Source of the DNA: DASWTL01 sp035575925
GTDB taxonomy: Bacteria; Bacteroidota; Bacteroidia; Sphingobacteriales; Sphingobacteriaceae
Direction of reading: 5' to 3'
DNA: 64,000 nt
Assembly: GCA_035575925.1 (NCBI GenBank)
Contig: DATLXK010000028.1
Span: forward strand, 73,631 to 137,630
In this document: piece by piece, positions 8,525 through 17,342 of the stretch
How positions within the stretch are numbered: position 1 is the first letter of the stretch
Layout of the letters: each line of letters begins with the position of its first letter
Position numbers and translations under genes: made by a program
Notes under the pieces: generated by a model
Seen by the model: only the letters and a program-made list of their open reading frames with translations
Databases searched by the model: none
Told to the model about the DNA's origin: nothing

Positions 8525-10279
8525 TTATACTTCAATCGTATGTTTTTCTCCTATCTGCTGACGCCACATGGCATAATACAATCCTTTTTCAGCGAGTAAT
8601 TCTTGGTGTCTTCCTGATTCTACAATACATCCTTTCTCTAGGACAAATATTTTATCAGCGTGCATGATAGTTGATAGCCGGTGTGCAATAAGAATTGTAA
8701 TATGTTCTTTAATTATAGATACATCGCGGATGGTCTCTGTAATTTCTTCTTCCGTAATAGAATCCAGAGATGATGTAGCCTCATCGAAAACCAGAATATT
8801 GGGCTGCCGTAATAAAGCCCTAGCAATGGATAAGCGTTGTTTTTCTCCTCCCGAAACCTTCACGCCCCCTTCACCAATAATTGTATCCAGACCTTTGTCT
8901 GCCCGGGCCAGTAAGTTTTGGCAGGCCGCTTTTTGCAAAACCAGCATGCAATCCTCATCTGAGGCATAGGGGCGAACGAACAACAGGTTTTCCCGTATAG
9001 ATCCTGAAAATAATTGGGTATCCTGGGTCACAAAACCAATTTTTTCGCGTAGCTCATCCAAATCGATCTCGGTACCAGGAATATTGTTATATAAAACCTC
9101 GCCTTCTGCAGGATGGTATAGTCCTACCAGAAGCTTCACTAATGTGGTTTTACCCGATCCGGACGGGCCTACAAAAGCAATGGTTTGTCCCGTATTGGTT
9201 TCGAAGGTAATATTTTCAAGTGCATTCCGGTTCGATGATTGATGTTTAAAGCCTACAGAGTCAAATTTCAGACTGATAATGCGGCCTAATTTAACTGGAT
9301 TTACCGGGGTTCTCTCTTTGGGAGTATTCAATATTCCCCTAAAATTTTCAAGTGACACTTCTGTTTCGCGATAAATATTAATGATGTTACCAAGTTCCTG
9401 CAAGGGCCCGAAAATGAAAAAGGAGTAAATGAAGAGAGAGAAAAATTCTCCTACACTAATTCTCCCTGCAAAAATTAAATAAAGCATTAGCAATAATATT
9501 CCGTTTCGTAATAAATTTACCAGTGTGCCCTGGATGAAACTAAGACTCCTTACATATTTAACTTTTTTAAGTTCAAGTTTTAATATTTTTTCGGTTGTAT
9601 TATTCAGACGGTTGATTTCCTGACTGGATAATCCAAGGCTTTTAACAAGCTCTATATTTCGAAGCGATTCGGTTGTTGAACCTGCCAGGGATGTGGTTTC
9701 TTTAACAATGGTTTTCTGAACAACTTTTATTTTTTTACTAAGTACCGAGCTGATCACTCCCAATATGGGAATAACTGAAACATAAACCACAGCAATAGAC
9801 CAGTGAATATTTATGGCGTAAATAAAAACGAAAGTAACACCCACTAATGATGTAAATACAATATTGATAAATGCGGTAATAAGTTTTTCTGTATCAGTAC
9901 GTACTTTTTGCAGTATGCCTAAAGTTTCACCGCTTCTCTGATCTTCGAAAACTGAATAAGGCAATTCGAGAGAATGAGCCAGACCGTCCGAATATATCTT
10001 TGCACCCAAGCGCTGCGTGATGACATTTACATAATAATCCTGAAAATTTTTTGCTATGCGTGACACCATCGCCACACCCATGGCAGCAAGGATAAGTACT
10101 CCAGCTCCTTTAAAAAATTCTTCTGTGCTGTATTCCTGGTAACGAGTTACATAGGTATCAATAATCTTTCGAAATATCCAGGGATCCAGTAATGAAAAAA
10201 TCTGGTTTACGGCGGCAAGTAAAAGCGCTAAAGCGATAAGTCCTTTGTAATTTTTTAGATATTCTAATAATAATTTCAT
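8525..10279 (-). CDS. ABC exporter, fused membrane and ATPase domains
   Basis: 584-residue half-transporter of the MsbA/multidrug exporter type. Residues 1-300 hold about six transmembrane helices; the nucleotide-binding domain follows with Walker A GPSGSGKTT at 371-379, the signature VSGGEKQR at about 475-482, Walker B ILVFDEATSSLD at about 495, and the H-loop AHRLST. It likely works as a homodimer exporting lipid or drug substrates; the cargo is not evident. It sits downstream of the frr terminator, so it probably has its own promoter. Confidence 0.92.
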   Translation of the reverse strand: MKLLLEYLKNYKGLIALALLLAAVNQIFSLLDPWIFRKIIDTYVTRYQEYSTEEFFKGAGVLILAAMGVAMVSRIAKNFQDYYVNVITQRLGAKIYSDGLAHSLELPYSVFEDQRSGETLGILQKVRTDTEKLITAFINIVFTSLVGVTFVFIYAINIHWSIAVVYVSVIPILGVISSVLSKKIKVVQKTIVKETTSLAGSTTESLRNIELVKSLGLSSQEINRLNNTTEKILKLELKKVKYVRSLSFIQGTLVNLLRNGILLLMLYLIFAGRISVGEFFSLFIYSFFIFGPLQELGNIINIYRETEVSLENFRGILNTPKERTPVNPVKLGRIISLKFDSVGFKHQSSNRNALENITFETNTGQTIAFVGPSGSGKTTLVKLLVGLYHPAEGEVLYNNIPGTEIDLDELREKIGFVTQDTQLFSGSIRENLLFVRPYASDEDCMLVLQKAACQNLLARADKGLDTIIGEGGVKVSGGEKQRLSIARALLRQPNILVFDEATSSLDSITEEEITETIRDVSIIKEHITILIAHRLSTIMHADKIFVLEKGCIVESGRHQELLAEKGLYYAMWRQQIGEKHTIEV

Positions 10280-10293
10280 GTATTATCTAAATT

Positions 10294-10328
10294 AAAAAAA
10301 GGGAATGATGCACGTGCTTCATTCCCTT
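10294..10328 (-). terminator. Terminator after frr (both arms flanked by A/T tracts)
   Basis: GGGAATGA at 10301-10308 and TCATTCCC at 10319-10326 form a perfect 8-bp stem. On the minus strand it is followed by seven T residues (A tract at 10294-10300). It lies 20 bases after frr and before the ABC exporter. Confidence 0.85.
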
Positions 10329-10347
10329 TTTTTTACATTTCAATAAC

Positions 10348-10911
10348 CTATACGGTCATAATGTCCTTTTCTTTCACTTCAGCCACCTTATCTACACGAA
10401 CTATATATGAATCTGTTAGTTTTTGAACTTCAGCTTCCCCAACCTTCATTTCATCATCAGATACACCTTCCGTTTTAAGACGCTTAATTTTTTCATTAGC
10501 ATCCTTACGAATATTTCTGATTGCTATTCTGCCCCGCTCAGCCTCTTCTTTAACTTTTTTAACCAGATCCCGACGACGCTCTTCAGTTAATGGAGGTACG
10601 TTTAAACGAATTACCAAACCATCATGCTGAGGATTCAAGCCAATATTAGCTTCTTTTATTGCCTTTTCTATAGGCCCCACCATGTTTTTTTCCCATGGCT
10701 GGATAACGATTGTTCTTGCATCCGGAGTATTTACGTTTGCAACCTGGCTTAGCTGAGTTGGGTTTCCATAATAATCAACCATAATGCCATCCAGCATGGA
10801 TGGCATAGCTTTCCCTGCGCGTATTTTAGCTACTTCACTATCACAAAATTCCAGTGCTTTATCCATAGCAATGCCGGTATCATCCAGTTGTTTTTTTATA
10901 AGCTCGTTCAT
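10348..10911 (-). CDS. frr: Ribosome recycling factor
   Basis: The 187-residue protein splits post-termination ribosomes together with EF-G. Recognisable family stretches are the 'AKIRAGKA-PS-LDGI-VDYYG' N-terminal helix-to-hinge region, QPWEKNMVGPIEKAI, IRLNVPPLTEERRRDLVKKVK and IRNIRKDANEKIK. Length is as usual (about 185). It is 63 bases downstream of pyrH in the same direction and ends at a terminator. Confidence 0.97.
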   Translation of the reverse strand: MNELIKKQLDDTGIAMDKALEFCDSEVAKIRAGKAMPSMLDGIMVDYYGNPTQLSQVANVNTPDARTIVIQPWEKNMVGPIEKAIKEANIGLNPQHDGLVIRLNVPPLTEERRRDLVKKVKEEAERGRIAIRNIRKDANEKIKRLKTEGVSDDEMKVGEAEVQKLTDSYIVRVDKVAEVKEKDIMTV

Positions 10912-10974
10912 AATTGATAAAAGTTTGCGTAAAAATACTAAAGCATAACTAAATCCATAATTCTGTAATGCTTT

Positions 10975-11679
10975 TTATGAAACTAAAGTACCAATAGTAT
11001 CCCCTTTTACTATGCGCATGAGGTTGCCAGACTTATTCATATCGAACACAATAATGGGTAGCTTATTTTCATGACATAGTGTAAATGCGGTCATATCCAT
11101 TACATTAAGGCCTTTATCATAAACTTCCTGAAAAGTTATTTCGTCATAACGTACAGCGTTAACATCTTTTTCCGGGTCTGCAGTATAAATTCCGTCAACC
11201 CGTGTTCCTTTTAAAACTACGTCAGCGTTTATCTCTATGGCACGTAATGAGGCTGCGGTATCCGTTGTGAAATATGGATTGCCAGTTCCTGCGCCAAAAA
11301 TTACAATACGGCCTTTTTCCAAATGGCGCATTGCCCTGCGCCTGATAAATGGTTCGCAAATCTGCTCCATTTTAATGGCTGTTAACAATCGTGTTTTAAC
11401 ACCGGTTTTTTCAAGTGCATCCTGTAATGCCATACTATTTATAACTGTAGCAAGCATGCCCATGTAATCAGCCTGGACCCGGTCCATGCCTGATTTTTCG
11501 GCACTTAGTCCTCGGTAAATATTCCCTCCTCCAATTACAATGGATATTTCAATTCCCTCGGCATGTACTGCTTTTATATCTTTCGCGTACTGAGCAACAA
11601 CATCTATATCGATCCCATAGGACTTAGAACCCATTAATGATTCGCCACTTAATTTAAGAAGAATTCTTTTATATCTCAT
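10975..11679 (-). CDS. pyrH: UMP kinase
   Basis: PyrH phosphorylates UMP to UDP in pyrimidine nucleotide synthesis. The 234-residue amino-acid-kinase fold begins KRILLKLSGESLMG, followed by GGGNIYRG for the phosphate loop, the DYMGMLATVINSMAL helix, and the FTTDTAASLRA and GIYTADP motifs near the nucleotide. Length is usual. It leads directly to frr, as in many bacteria, but here nagA rather than tsf is immediately upstream. Confidence 0.97.
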   Translation of the reverse strand: MRYKRILLKLSGESLMGSKSYGIDIDVVAQYAKDIKAVHAEGIEISIVIGGGNIYRGLSAEKSGMDRVQADYMGMLATVINSMALQDALEKTGVKTRLLTAIKMEQICEPFIRRRAMRHLEKGRIVIFGAGTGNPYFTTDTAASLRAIEINADVVLKGTRVDGIYTADPEKDVNAVRYDEITFQEVYDKGLNVMDMTAFTLCHENKLPIIVFDMNKSGNLMRIVKGDTIGTLVS

Positions 11680-11730
11680 TAGGTTGTAATTTGAAATTGA
11701 GTTGTCAAAAATATCTATTAATATATAAGT

Positions 11731-12843
11731 TTAAAACTTTACGGCCTCGCCGTTTAACCACACCTTTGTAATCTGAAGGTTTTTATCAAAAGCTATCAGA
11801 TCAGCAGAATAACTTGCCTCGACTTTACCCTTGTTAAGGCTTTTTATAAGTTTTGCCGGGTATAGCGACGCCATGTTTATTGCCTCACTTAATTGAATTC
11901 CAGCTTCATTAATACAATTTTTAACTGCTTGCAACATACTAAGTGCAGAACCGGATAGTGTTCCGTCGGGCATGGTATATCTGTCACCCGTAAAAACATG
12001 AGGATAAACGCCTTCATTGGCTTCGGTTACTGCATCCGTAATTAGAAAAAGCTTATCCCCTAATAATTGTTTCGCCAATTCTATCATAGCAAAATTTACA
12101 TGAATTCCATCAGCAACAATACTGGCAAAGGGTTTCTTTTTAAACACGGCAGGAATTAGCCCGGGCTGCCGGTGGTGAATAGCGGGCATAGCATTGAATA
12201 AATGCGTAACTGCAGATATATGATCGAAAAACGCTGTTGCTTCTTCGTAAGAAGCATCGCTATGTCCGCATGATATAATGATATTTTGTGCGTTTAAATA
12301 ATCAACAACCTCTCTATCCTGTAATTCAGGTGCTATTGTAATCATTTTTATCTCACCTTCGGCCTGTACAATCCAATCTTTTACTTCTGCCAGAACCGCT
12401 TTCTTAATATATTTTTCAGGATGGGCCCCTTTTCTTTTAGGGTTTAGGTACGGGCCTTCAAGATGTAAGCCTAGGAAATTGCCTTTTGAGTGTTTCCGGT
12501 AAGATTTTGCCGAGTATATTGCATGTTCAACAATTTCATTTGTATTAGTTGCAACAGTAGCAAAAAATCCTGTAGTTCCCTGGCGTAGCAGATCTGTTTC
12601 CATTTGTTCCAGCGCAGAGACTGTAGGATTTCCTCCGAACAGTTGTCCTCCGCTTCCATAAATTTGAAGGTCAATAAGTCCGGGCGCAAGATATGCTCCA
12701 TCCAGGTCAATTACCGTTGAATCATCTGGAATACTCGTTGCGTTGACAACATCCAGAATAGCAGTATCCTTTATTAATACAGCTCTTCCAAAGATTTCAG
12801 AACCGTTAGAGATAATAATACAATTGGTTAATGCGGTAATCAT
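11731..12843 (-). CDS. nagA: N-acetylglucosamine-6-phosphate deacetylase
   Basis: NagA removes acetate from GlcNAc-6-P in amino-sugar recycling or catabolism. The 370-residue amidohydrolase-fold protein has the LAPGLIDLQIYGSGG strand (D-Q-Y variant of the HxH site, as in other NagA), the LEGPYLNP motif with catalytic-site Glu, CGHSDASYEEA and VTHLFNAMPAIHHR metal ligands, and LITDAVTEA with the catalytic Asp. It lies between tsf and pyrH, 52 bases before the latter. Confidence 0.94.
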   Translation of the reverse strand: MITALTNCIIISNGSEIFGRAVLIKDTAILDVVNATSIPDDSTVIDLDGAYLAPGLIDLQIYGSGGQLFGGNPTVSALEQMETDLLRQGTTGFFATVATNTNEIVEHAIYSAKSYRKHSKGNFLGLHLEGPYLNPKRKGAHPEKYIKKAVLAEVKDWIVQAEGEIKMITIAPELQDREVVDYLNAQNIIISCGHSDASYEEATAFFDHISAVTHLFNAMPAIHHRQPGLIPAVFKKKPFASIVADGIHVNFAMIELAKQLLGDKLFLITDAVTEANEGVYPHVFTGDRYTMPDGTLSGSALSMLQAVKNCINEAGIQLSEAINMASLYPAKLIKSLNKGKVEASYSADLIAFDKNLQITKVWLNGEAVKF

Positions 12844-12910
12844 TTATACAATTGTTAAAACTGAGAATAAGTTTACAATTAAAGCTTAACGAATGTATTA
12901 CAGCATAGAA

Positions 12911-12950
12911 GGCAAAAAAAATCCTCCCCGTTTTAGCGGAGAGGATTAAT
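12911..12950 (-). terminator. Terminator after tsf
   Basis: AATCCTC and GAGGATT arms with CCG/CGG and a one-base mismatch form a stem at 12920-12947. The minus strand then runs into eight T residues (A tract 12913-12920). It closes the rplM-rpsI-rpsB-tsf unit and separates it from nagA. Confidence 0.9.
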
Positions 12951-12953
12951 AAT

Positions 12954-13793
12954 TTAAGCTCCTAATTGAACCCGCTTAAAGGCGGTTACGGTTAAGCCTT
13001 TATCAACACTATCCAAAAATTGGGCAACAGTTTTTGAACCATCTTTTACGAATTCTTGGTTTAGAAGCGTGCTGTCTTTATAGAATTTATTTAGTTTACC
13101 GGCAGCTATTTTTTCAACCATTTCTTCCGGTTTTCCTTCTGCACGTATCTGCTCTTTAGCAATTTCAAGCTCACGTTCAATAGTCCGTGAATCCACATCA
13201 TTTTTATCAATGGCAACGGGGCTCATTGCAGCAATTTGCATGGCCACATCTTTACCGGCTTCATCCGCATTTGCAGCGTTAGCACTTAAAGCAACTAATA
13301 CACCTAAACGGTAATTTCCGTGGATGTAAGCAATTACTTTCTCGCCCGAAACAGTTTCAAATTTAGAAACACCCACTTTTTCACCAATCTTTCCTGTCTG
13401 ATCAAGTATCTGATCTGCAAGTTTTGATCCGTCAAGATCAAGTGCGGTTAATTCATCTAAAGAAGAAGGGTTTTTTTCAATAGCCAGGTCAGCAATTTTA
13501 TTCGCGAATGCAACAAAATCAGCATTTTTAGCAACAAAATCAGTTTCGCAATTTAATTCTATAACAATACCGCGTTTGCCATCAGCAGTTGTTTTAGCAA
13601 TTACAACACCTTCGTTAGACTCACGGTCCTGACGGCTTGCTGCTACCTTAGCACCTTTTTTACGCAGGTAATCAATTGCAGCCTCAAAATCTCCATTGGA
13701 TTCAGTCAAAGCTTTTTTGCAATCCATCATACCGGCTCCGGTTTGTTGACGCAGCTTATTTACGTCTGCTGCAGAAATTTGTACTGTAGACAT
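12954..13793 (-). CDS. tsf: Translation elongation factor Ts
   Basis: EF-Ts exchanges GDP for GTP on EF-Tu. The 279-residue protein begins with the UBA-like domain (VNKLRQQTGAGMMDCKKALTES), then NCETDFVAKN, the EF-Tu contacting motif, and a C-terminal dimerisation region. Length is typical for Bacteroidota. The gene follows rpsB after a 132-base gap with repeats and ends at a terminator. Confidence 0.97.
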   Translation of the reverse strand: MSTVQISAADVNKLRQQTGAGMMDCKKALTESNGDFEAAIDYLRKKGAKVAASRQDRESNEGVVIAKTTADGKRGIVIELNCETDFVAKNADFVAFANKIADLAIEKNPSSLDELTALDLDGSKLADQILDQTGKIGEKVGVSKFETVSGEKVIAYIHGNYRLGVLVALSANAANADEAGKDVAMQIAAMSPVAIDKNDVDSRTIERELEIAKEQIRAEGKPEEMVEKIAAGKLNKFYKDSTLLNQEFVKDGSKTVAQFLDSVDKGLTVTAFKRVQLGA

Positions 13794-13860
13794 TTTTTTT
13801 ATTGTAAGTTGTAAGTTATTAGTTGTAAGTATTTACCTGCAACCACCATTATCTAAAAAA

Positions 13861-13914
13861 TGGGTTGTAAGTTATATGCTGCAAGTCTCCCTTCAACAAA
13901 CAAGTTACAACCCA
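13861..13914. repeat. Imperfect inverted repeat in the rpsB-tsf gap
   Basis: TGGGTTGTAAGTT at 13861-13873 is answered by AAGTTACAACCCA at 13902-13914, 12 of 13 bases pairing. The same gap also holds several direct copies of the word GTTGTAAGT or GTAAGTTATT (from about 13803). It could be a processing or attenuation structure between the two genes, or a degenerate intergenic repeat. Confidence 0.5.
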
Positions 13915-13925
13915 CAACTCAATAT

Positions 13926-14768
13926 TTATTCAGCTCTTTTAGCCTGAGGCTCAGCTTCAGTTTCAACAGCTACTTTACGTGTGCGTTTCCCCGGAGTAGA
14001 TTCTGCCGCGGGAGCAGCCGGAGCATCGGCTTTAGCTTTCTCAGCTGCAGCTTCTTTTTCAGCTTCGTCGTCTTTTTCGCGTTTACGCTCATCTAAACCT
14101 TCCTGAATTGCTTTAATGATAATATCAGTAATCAATTGGATTGATTTGGTAGCATCATCATTGGCAGGAATAGGAAAGTCAATGTTTGAAGGATCAGAAT
14201 TGGTATCTACCATAGCAAAGGTAGGAATATTCAGCTTTAGCGCCTCTGTTACGCCAATATGCTCTTTTTTAACATCTATAAGAAATAAAGCAGCAGGAAG
14301 CCGGTTTAAGTCAGCAATACCGCCTAAAAGGGTTTCTAACTTAATACGCTCACGCTGTATCATCAATTTTTCTTTCTTTGATAAAACATCATAAGTACCG
14401 TCTTTAGCCATCTTATCGATGTTAGACATCTTTTTAATGGACTTGCGCACCGTTGCAAAGTTGGTAAGCATTCCACCTAACCAACGCTCGGTTACGAAAG
14501 GCATGTTTACAGATTTAGCCTGCTCAGCAACGATATCCTTGGCCTGCTTTTTAGTAGCTACAAATAATACCTTACGTCCTGATTTTACAATCGATTTGAT
14601 TGCAGCAGCAGCTTCTTCTAACTTGGTTAATGTTTTATTTAAATCTATAATATGGATACCGTTACGCTCCATGAAAATGTACTGTGACATTTTCGGATCC
14701 CATTTGCGGGTAAGGTGACCAAAGTGTACACCTGCGTCGAGTAAATCCTGATATGTTGTTCTGGCCAT
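13926..14768 (-). CDS. rpsB: 30S ribosomal protein S2
   Basis: The core opens YQDLLDAGVHFGHLTRKWDPKM and contains KQAKDIVAEQA, ERWLGGMLTNF and PTFAMVDTNSDP, all standard for uS2. The protein has 280 residues, longer than the usual 230-260, because of a low-complexity tail (about 225-280) rich in Glu, Lys, Ala and Pro; such tails occur in Bacteroidota S2. It lies after rpsI with an 18-base gap, and has an unusually strong ribosome binding site. Confidence 0.97.
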   Translation of the reverse strand: MARTTYQDLLDAGVHFGHLTRKWDPKMSQYIFMERNGIHIIDLNKTLTKLEEAAAAIKSIVKSGRKVLFVATKKQAKDIVAEQAKSVNMPFVTERWLGGMLTNFATVRKSIKKMSNIDKMAKDGTYDVLSKKEKLMIQRERIKLETLLGGIADLNRLPAALFLIDVKKEHIGVTEALKLNIPTFAMVDTNSDPSNIDFPIPANDDATKSIQLITDIIIKAIQEGLDERKREKDDEAEKEAAAEKAKADAPAAPAAESTPGKRTRKVAVETEAEPQAKRAE

Positions 14769-14776
14769 TGTGTGAT

Positions 14777-14783
14777 CCTCCTT
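14777..14783 (-). promoter_or_regulatory. Strong Shine-Dalgarno site of rpsB
   Basis: The minus strand reads AAGGAGG eight bases before the rpsB ATG, complementary to the 16S rRNA tail over seven bases. The starts of rplM, rpsI, tsf, groS, groL, trpE, secA and most others here are preceded only by AT-rich sequence, so this is an exception in the window. Confidence 0.75.
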
Positions 14784-14786
14784 AAA

Positions 14787-15173
14787 TTAACGTTTACTGA
14801 ATTGAAATTTCTTACGGGCTTTTTTGCGACCTGGTTTTTTACGTTCAACCATTCTGTCGTCACGGGTCATAATACCCTTAGCTCTCAATCCTGCTTTCGT
14901 TTCCGGATCTAATTCCACAATAGCTTTAGCAATTGCTAAACGTACTGCTTCTGCCTGGCCTTTTACACCACCGCCTGCAACGTTAACCGTTACATCAAAC
15001 TTACCGGTTGAGCCGGAAACTTCTGTAGACTGGGTAACAATATACTGTAGTGGTAAGGTAGGGAAGTACTCTTTGTAATCTTTACCATTTACGGTAATGT
15101 TGCCGCTGCCATCATTGAGGTAAATGCGGGCAACTGCAGTTTTTCTTCTTCCTGAAGTGTTTGTAATTGACAT
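14787..15173 (-). CDS. rpsI: 30S ribosomal protein S9
   Basis: The 128-residue uS9 protein has NTSGRRKTAVARIYL at the start, GGVKGQAEAVRLAIAKA in the middle and ends DRMVERKKPGRKKARKKFQFSKR, the basic tail that reaches the ribosomal P site. Length is normal. It follows rplM by 14 bases and precedes rpsB. Confidence 0.97.
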   Translation of the reverse strand: MSITNTSGRRKTAVARIYLNDGSGNITVNGKDYKEYFPTLPLQYIVTQSTEVSGSTGKFDVTVNVAGGGVKGQAEAVRLAIAKAIVELDPETKAGLRAKGIMTRDDRMVERKKPGRKKARKKFQFSKR

Positions 15174-15187
15174 TTCTTTCTCTTTAA

Positions 15188-15631
15188 TTAAAGTTTAATT
15201 TCTTTTGGACTTTGCGCTGCATGCGGATGCTCGTTTCCAGCATATACAAACAGATTTTTAAATAATGCACGGCCCAAACGATTTTTAGGTAACATTCCGC
15301 GTACAGCTTTTTCAACTACACGTTCCGGATGTTTAGCCATTAACTCCTTAGGAGAAATGAAACGCTGACCGCCCGGATAGCCCGTGTAAGAAACATATTG
15401 CTTTTCGGCAAATTTGTTTCCGGTCAGTTTTACCTTGTCTGCATTGATAACAATAACGTTATCACCACAGTCTACGTTTGGGGTGAATGTAGGCTTGTGT
15501 TTTCCACGGATCACCATGGCGATCTTAGATGACAAGCGCCCCAAAATCTCGCCTTGTGCATCAACAACTATCCACTCCTTGGTGACAGTTGATTTGTTGG
15601 CTGAGACAGTTTTGTAACTTAACGTATTCAC
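15188..15631 (-). CDS. rplM: 50S ribosomal protein L13
   Basis: The 147-residue uL13 protein has WIVVDAQGEILGRLSSKIA at the N-terminus, then VDCGDNVIVINADKVKLTG, YTGYPGG and AVRGMLPKNRLGR, all diagnostic. It is the first gene of rplM-rpsI-rpsB-tsf, transcribed from the promoter about 55 bases upstream. Confidence 0.97.
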   Translation of the reverse strand: MNTLSYKTVSANKSTVTKEWIVVDAQGEILGRLSSKIAMVIRGKHKPTFTPNVDCGDNVIVINADKVKLTGNKFAEKQYVSYTGYPGGQRFISPKELMAKHPERVVEKAVRGMLPKNRLGRALFKNLFVYAGNEHPHAAQSPKEIKL

Positions 15632-15684
15632 TGATTTGATTTTAAATTAATTAAACAATTTGTATACCCCTTAAAATGGGACTG

Positions 15685-15714
15685 CAAAGATAGAATATTT
15701 TGTTTAATCGACAA
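15685..15714 (-). promoter_or_regulatory. Promoter of the rplM-rpsI-rpsB-tsf operon
   Basis: On the minus strand, TTG (15714-15712), a 19-base spacer and TATCTTTG (15692-15685) exactly match the Bacteroidota consensus. The leader would be about 45-50 bases. The remaining 15715-15941 carries no gene that I can see and presumably holds the start of the rightward desaturase transcript. Confidence 0.8.
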
Positions 15715-15941
15715 GGGGATTTAGTACTATAAATTCTGAAATTTATGATAATATTGGAATGATATTATCCTCCATTCAGAAAAGATAAGTCCCTAATTTC
15801 CGACTAACAACTTTATGCAATTCTTTTACCTACATCAGCGAACTCGAGTTGAATAAATCGTTCACAGTGAAACACACAGCCTTATCATGCGTTGCTTTTT
15901 GAAAATAATATTGAAATAAAAGCCATTAGGAAGCGTTAAAT

Positions 15942-16748
15942 ATGCATATTTGCATTTTTGAGAATCTACGTAAACCGAAAAACCGTATATTTACACACTT
16001 ATTAACTAACTATTTCGTGGTCATTATAATATTTTTCCTCTGCCATTGGTTCCTTTCTTTATTCTTTCAAACTTTTTTCCTTCACCGGTATGCATCTCAT
16101 AAAATGTTTACTTTTAGTAAAGGCTGGGAACGTGTATTTTATATACTAACCTATATATTTCAGGGGTCATCATTTTTAAACCCGCGGGCTTATGCTATTT
16201 TACACCGTATGCATCATGCATATAGTGATACTGAACAGGATCCACATTCCCCTCATTTTTTTGAGGATGTTTTTCAAATGACCTGGGCAACAAAAAATAT
16301 TTTCCAGGATTATTTAAGATTTAAAAGAAGTCCGGAGGAACGTTTTTCAGGTAATTATCCTGAATGGCCGCTAATTGATAATTTTGGGAACAGTACATTT
16401 TCAAGAATTGCCTTCGGTGCACTTTATACCTTATTTTACATTTTCTTTGCCACATACTGGTGGATGTTCCTGTTATTGCCTATCCATTATTTAATGGGCC
16501 CTATTCATGGAGCGATTGTAAACTGGTGCGGACATAAATACGGATACTCCAATTTTGATAACAAGGATAAATCTAAGAACACCACACCATTTGATTTCTT
16601 TATGCTGGGTGAGCTTTTTCAAAATAACCATCACAGGCATCCAAATTCACCGAATTTTGCAAAAAGGTGGTTTGAGGTCGATCCTGTTTATCCGGTAATG
16701 AAGTTGCTTCACTGGGTAAAAGTAATACGTCTCCGGAAAGTCATATAG
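15942..16748 (+). CDS. Membrane fatty acid desaturase (acyl-CoA delta-9 type)
   Basis: Di-iron membrane desaturase of about 250-268 residues. All three histidine boxes are visible: HRYASH near residue 49, HRMHH near 89 and NNHHRHP near 229, with hydrophobic segments between. Such enzymes put a cis double bond into acyl chains to keep membranes fluid. The proposed N-terminus (MHICIFENLRKPK) is doubtful: the homologous part begins near FFLCHWFLSLFFQTFFLHR, and a GTG at about 16017 could be the true start. Confidence 0.88.
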   Translation: MHICIFENLRKPKNRIFTHLLTNYFVVIIIFFLCHWFLSLFFQTFFLHRYASHKMFTFSKGWERVFYILTYIFQGSSFLNPRAYAILHRMHHAYSDTEQDPHSPHFFEDVFQMTWATKNIFQDYLRFKRSPEERFSGNYPEWPLIDNFGNSTFSRIAFGALYTLFYIFFATYWWMFLLLPIHYLMGPIHGAIVNWCGHKYGYSNFDNKDKSKNTTPFDFFMLGELFQNNHHRHPNSPNFAKRWFEVDPVYPVMKLLHWVKVIRLRKVI

Positions 16749-16850
16749 ATTATACCCTGTCCCTCAAAAAACATATAGCTTTAGTACTTGTCTATCGGTT
16801 TTTGATACATGACTGCTTTTATTTAATTTGGCAGCTAAAATCAACTCGTT

Positions 16851-17300
16851 ATGGGCTACGAAACAATTAAACTTATTCATTCAGGTTTCAGATATGTAGT
16901 ATTAATACTCATAGTATTGGCACTTATACAATCACTTACAGGCTGGTTTGGAAAAAAGAGCTATACAGAAGGAAATCGTAAGCTGAATCTTTTTGCAATG
17001 ATATCTGCACATATACAGCTTCTCTTAGGATTAATTTTATACTTTATTAGCCCTTTCGTAAAATATGATGATATGGGCTCAGCAATGAAAGACGATACCC
17101 TCCGATACTGGACGTTAGAACATGCTGTAATGATGATCATTGCATTAATACTTATCACAATCGGACATTCAAGAGCTAAGAAAATTACAGGCGAAATAAA
17201 TAAACATCGCACTATTGCCATTTTTTACGGCCTTGGTGCACTGGTGGTAATTGTTGCTATCCTGCAAAGCGGACGTGGATTATTTGGAATGACAGTTTAA
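16851..17300 (+). CDS. Four-helix membrane protein, cytochrome-b-like
   Basis: 149 residues with four hydrophobic helices. His residues sit at helix ends (LIHSGFRY, SAHIQLLLG, LEHAVMM, GHSRAKK), which suggests haem b ligation; similar Bacteroidota proteins are often labelled 'cytochrome B'. No partner gene is near, and the role is not known. A TAATTTGG sequence about 25 bases upstream with a TTG 20 bases earlier could be its promoter. Confidence 0.6.
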   Translation: MGYETIKLIHSGFRYVVLILIVLALIQSLTGWFGKKSYTEGNRKLNLFAMISAHIQLLLGLILYFISPFVKYDDMGSAMKDDTLRYWTLEHAVMMIIALILITIGHSRAKKITGEINKHRTIAIFYGLGALVVIVAILQSGRGLFGMTV

Positions 17301-17307
17301 GAAATTA

Positions 17308-17337
17308 TTTGCAATTTCATTTTTCTTTTTATTTTTG
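17308..17337 (+). promoter_or_regulatory. Promoter of the trp operon
   Basis: TTTG at 17308-17311, an 18-base spacer and TATTTTTG at 17330-17337 match the Bacteroidota consensus fully. Transcription should start about 5-7 bases on, that is, near the ATG of the leader peptide at 17343, which would make that peptide nearly or fully leaderless. Confidence 0.7.
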
Positions 17338-17342
17338 TTTCA

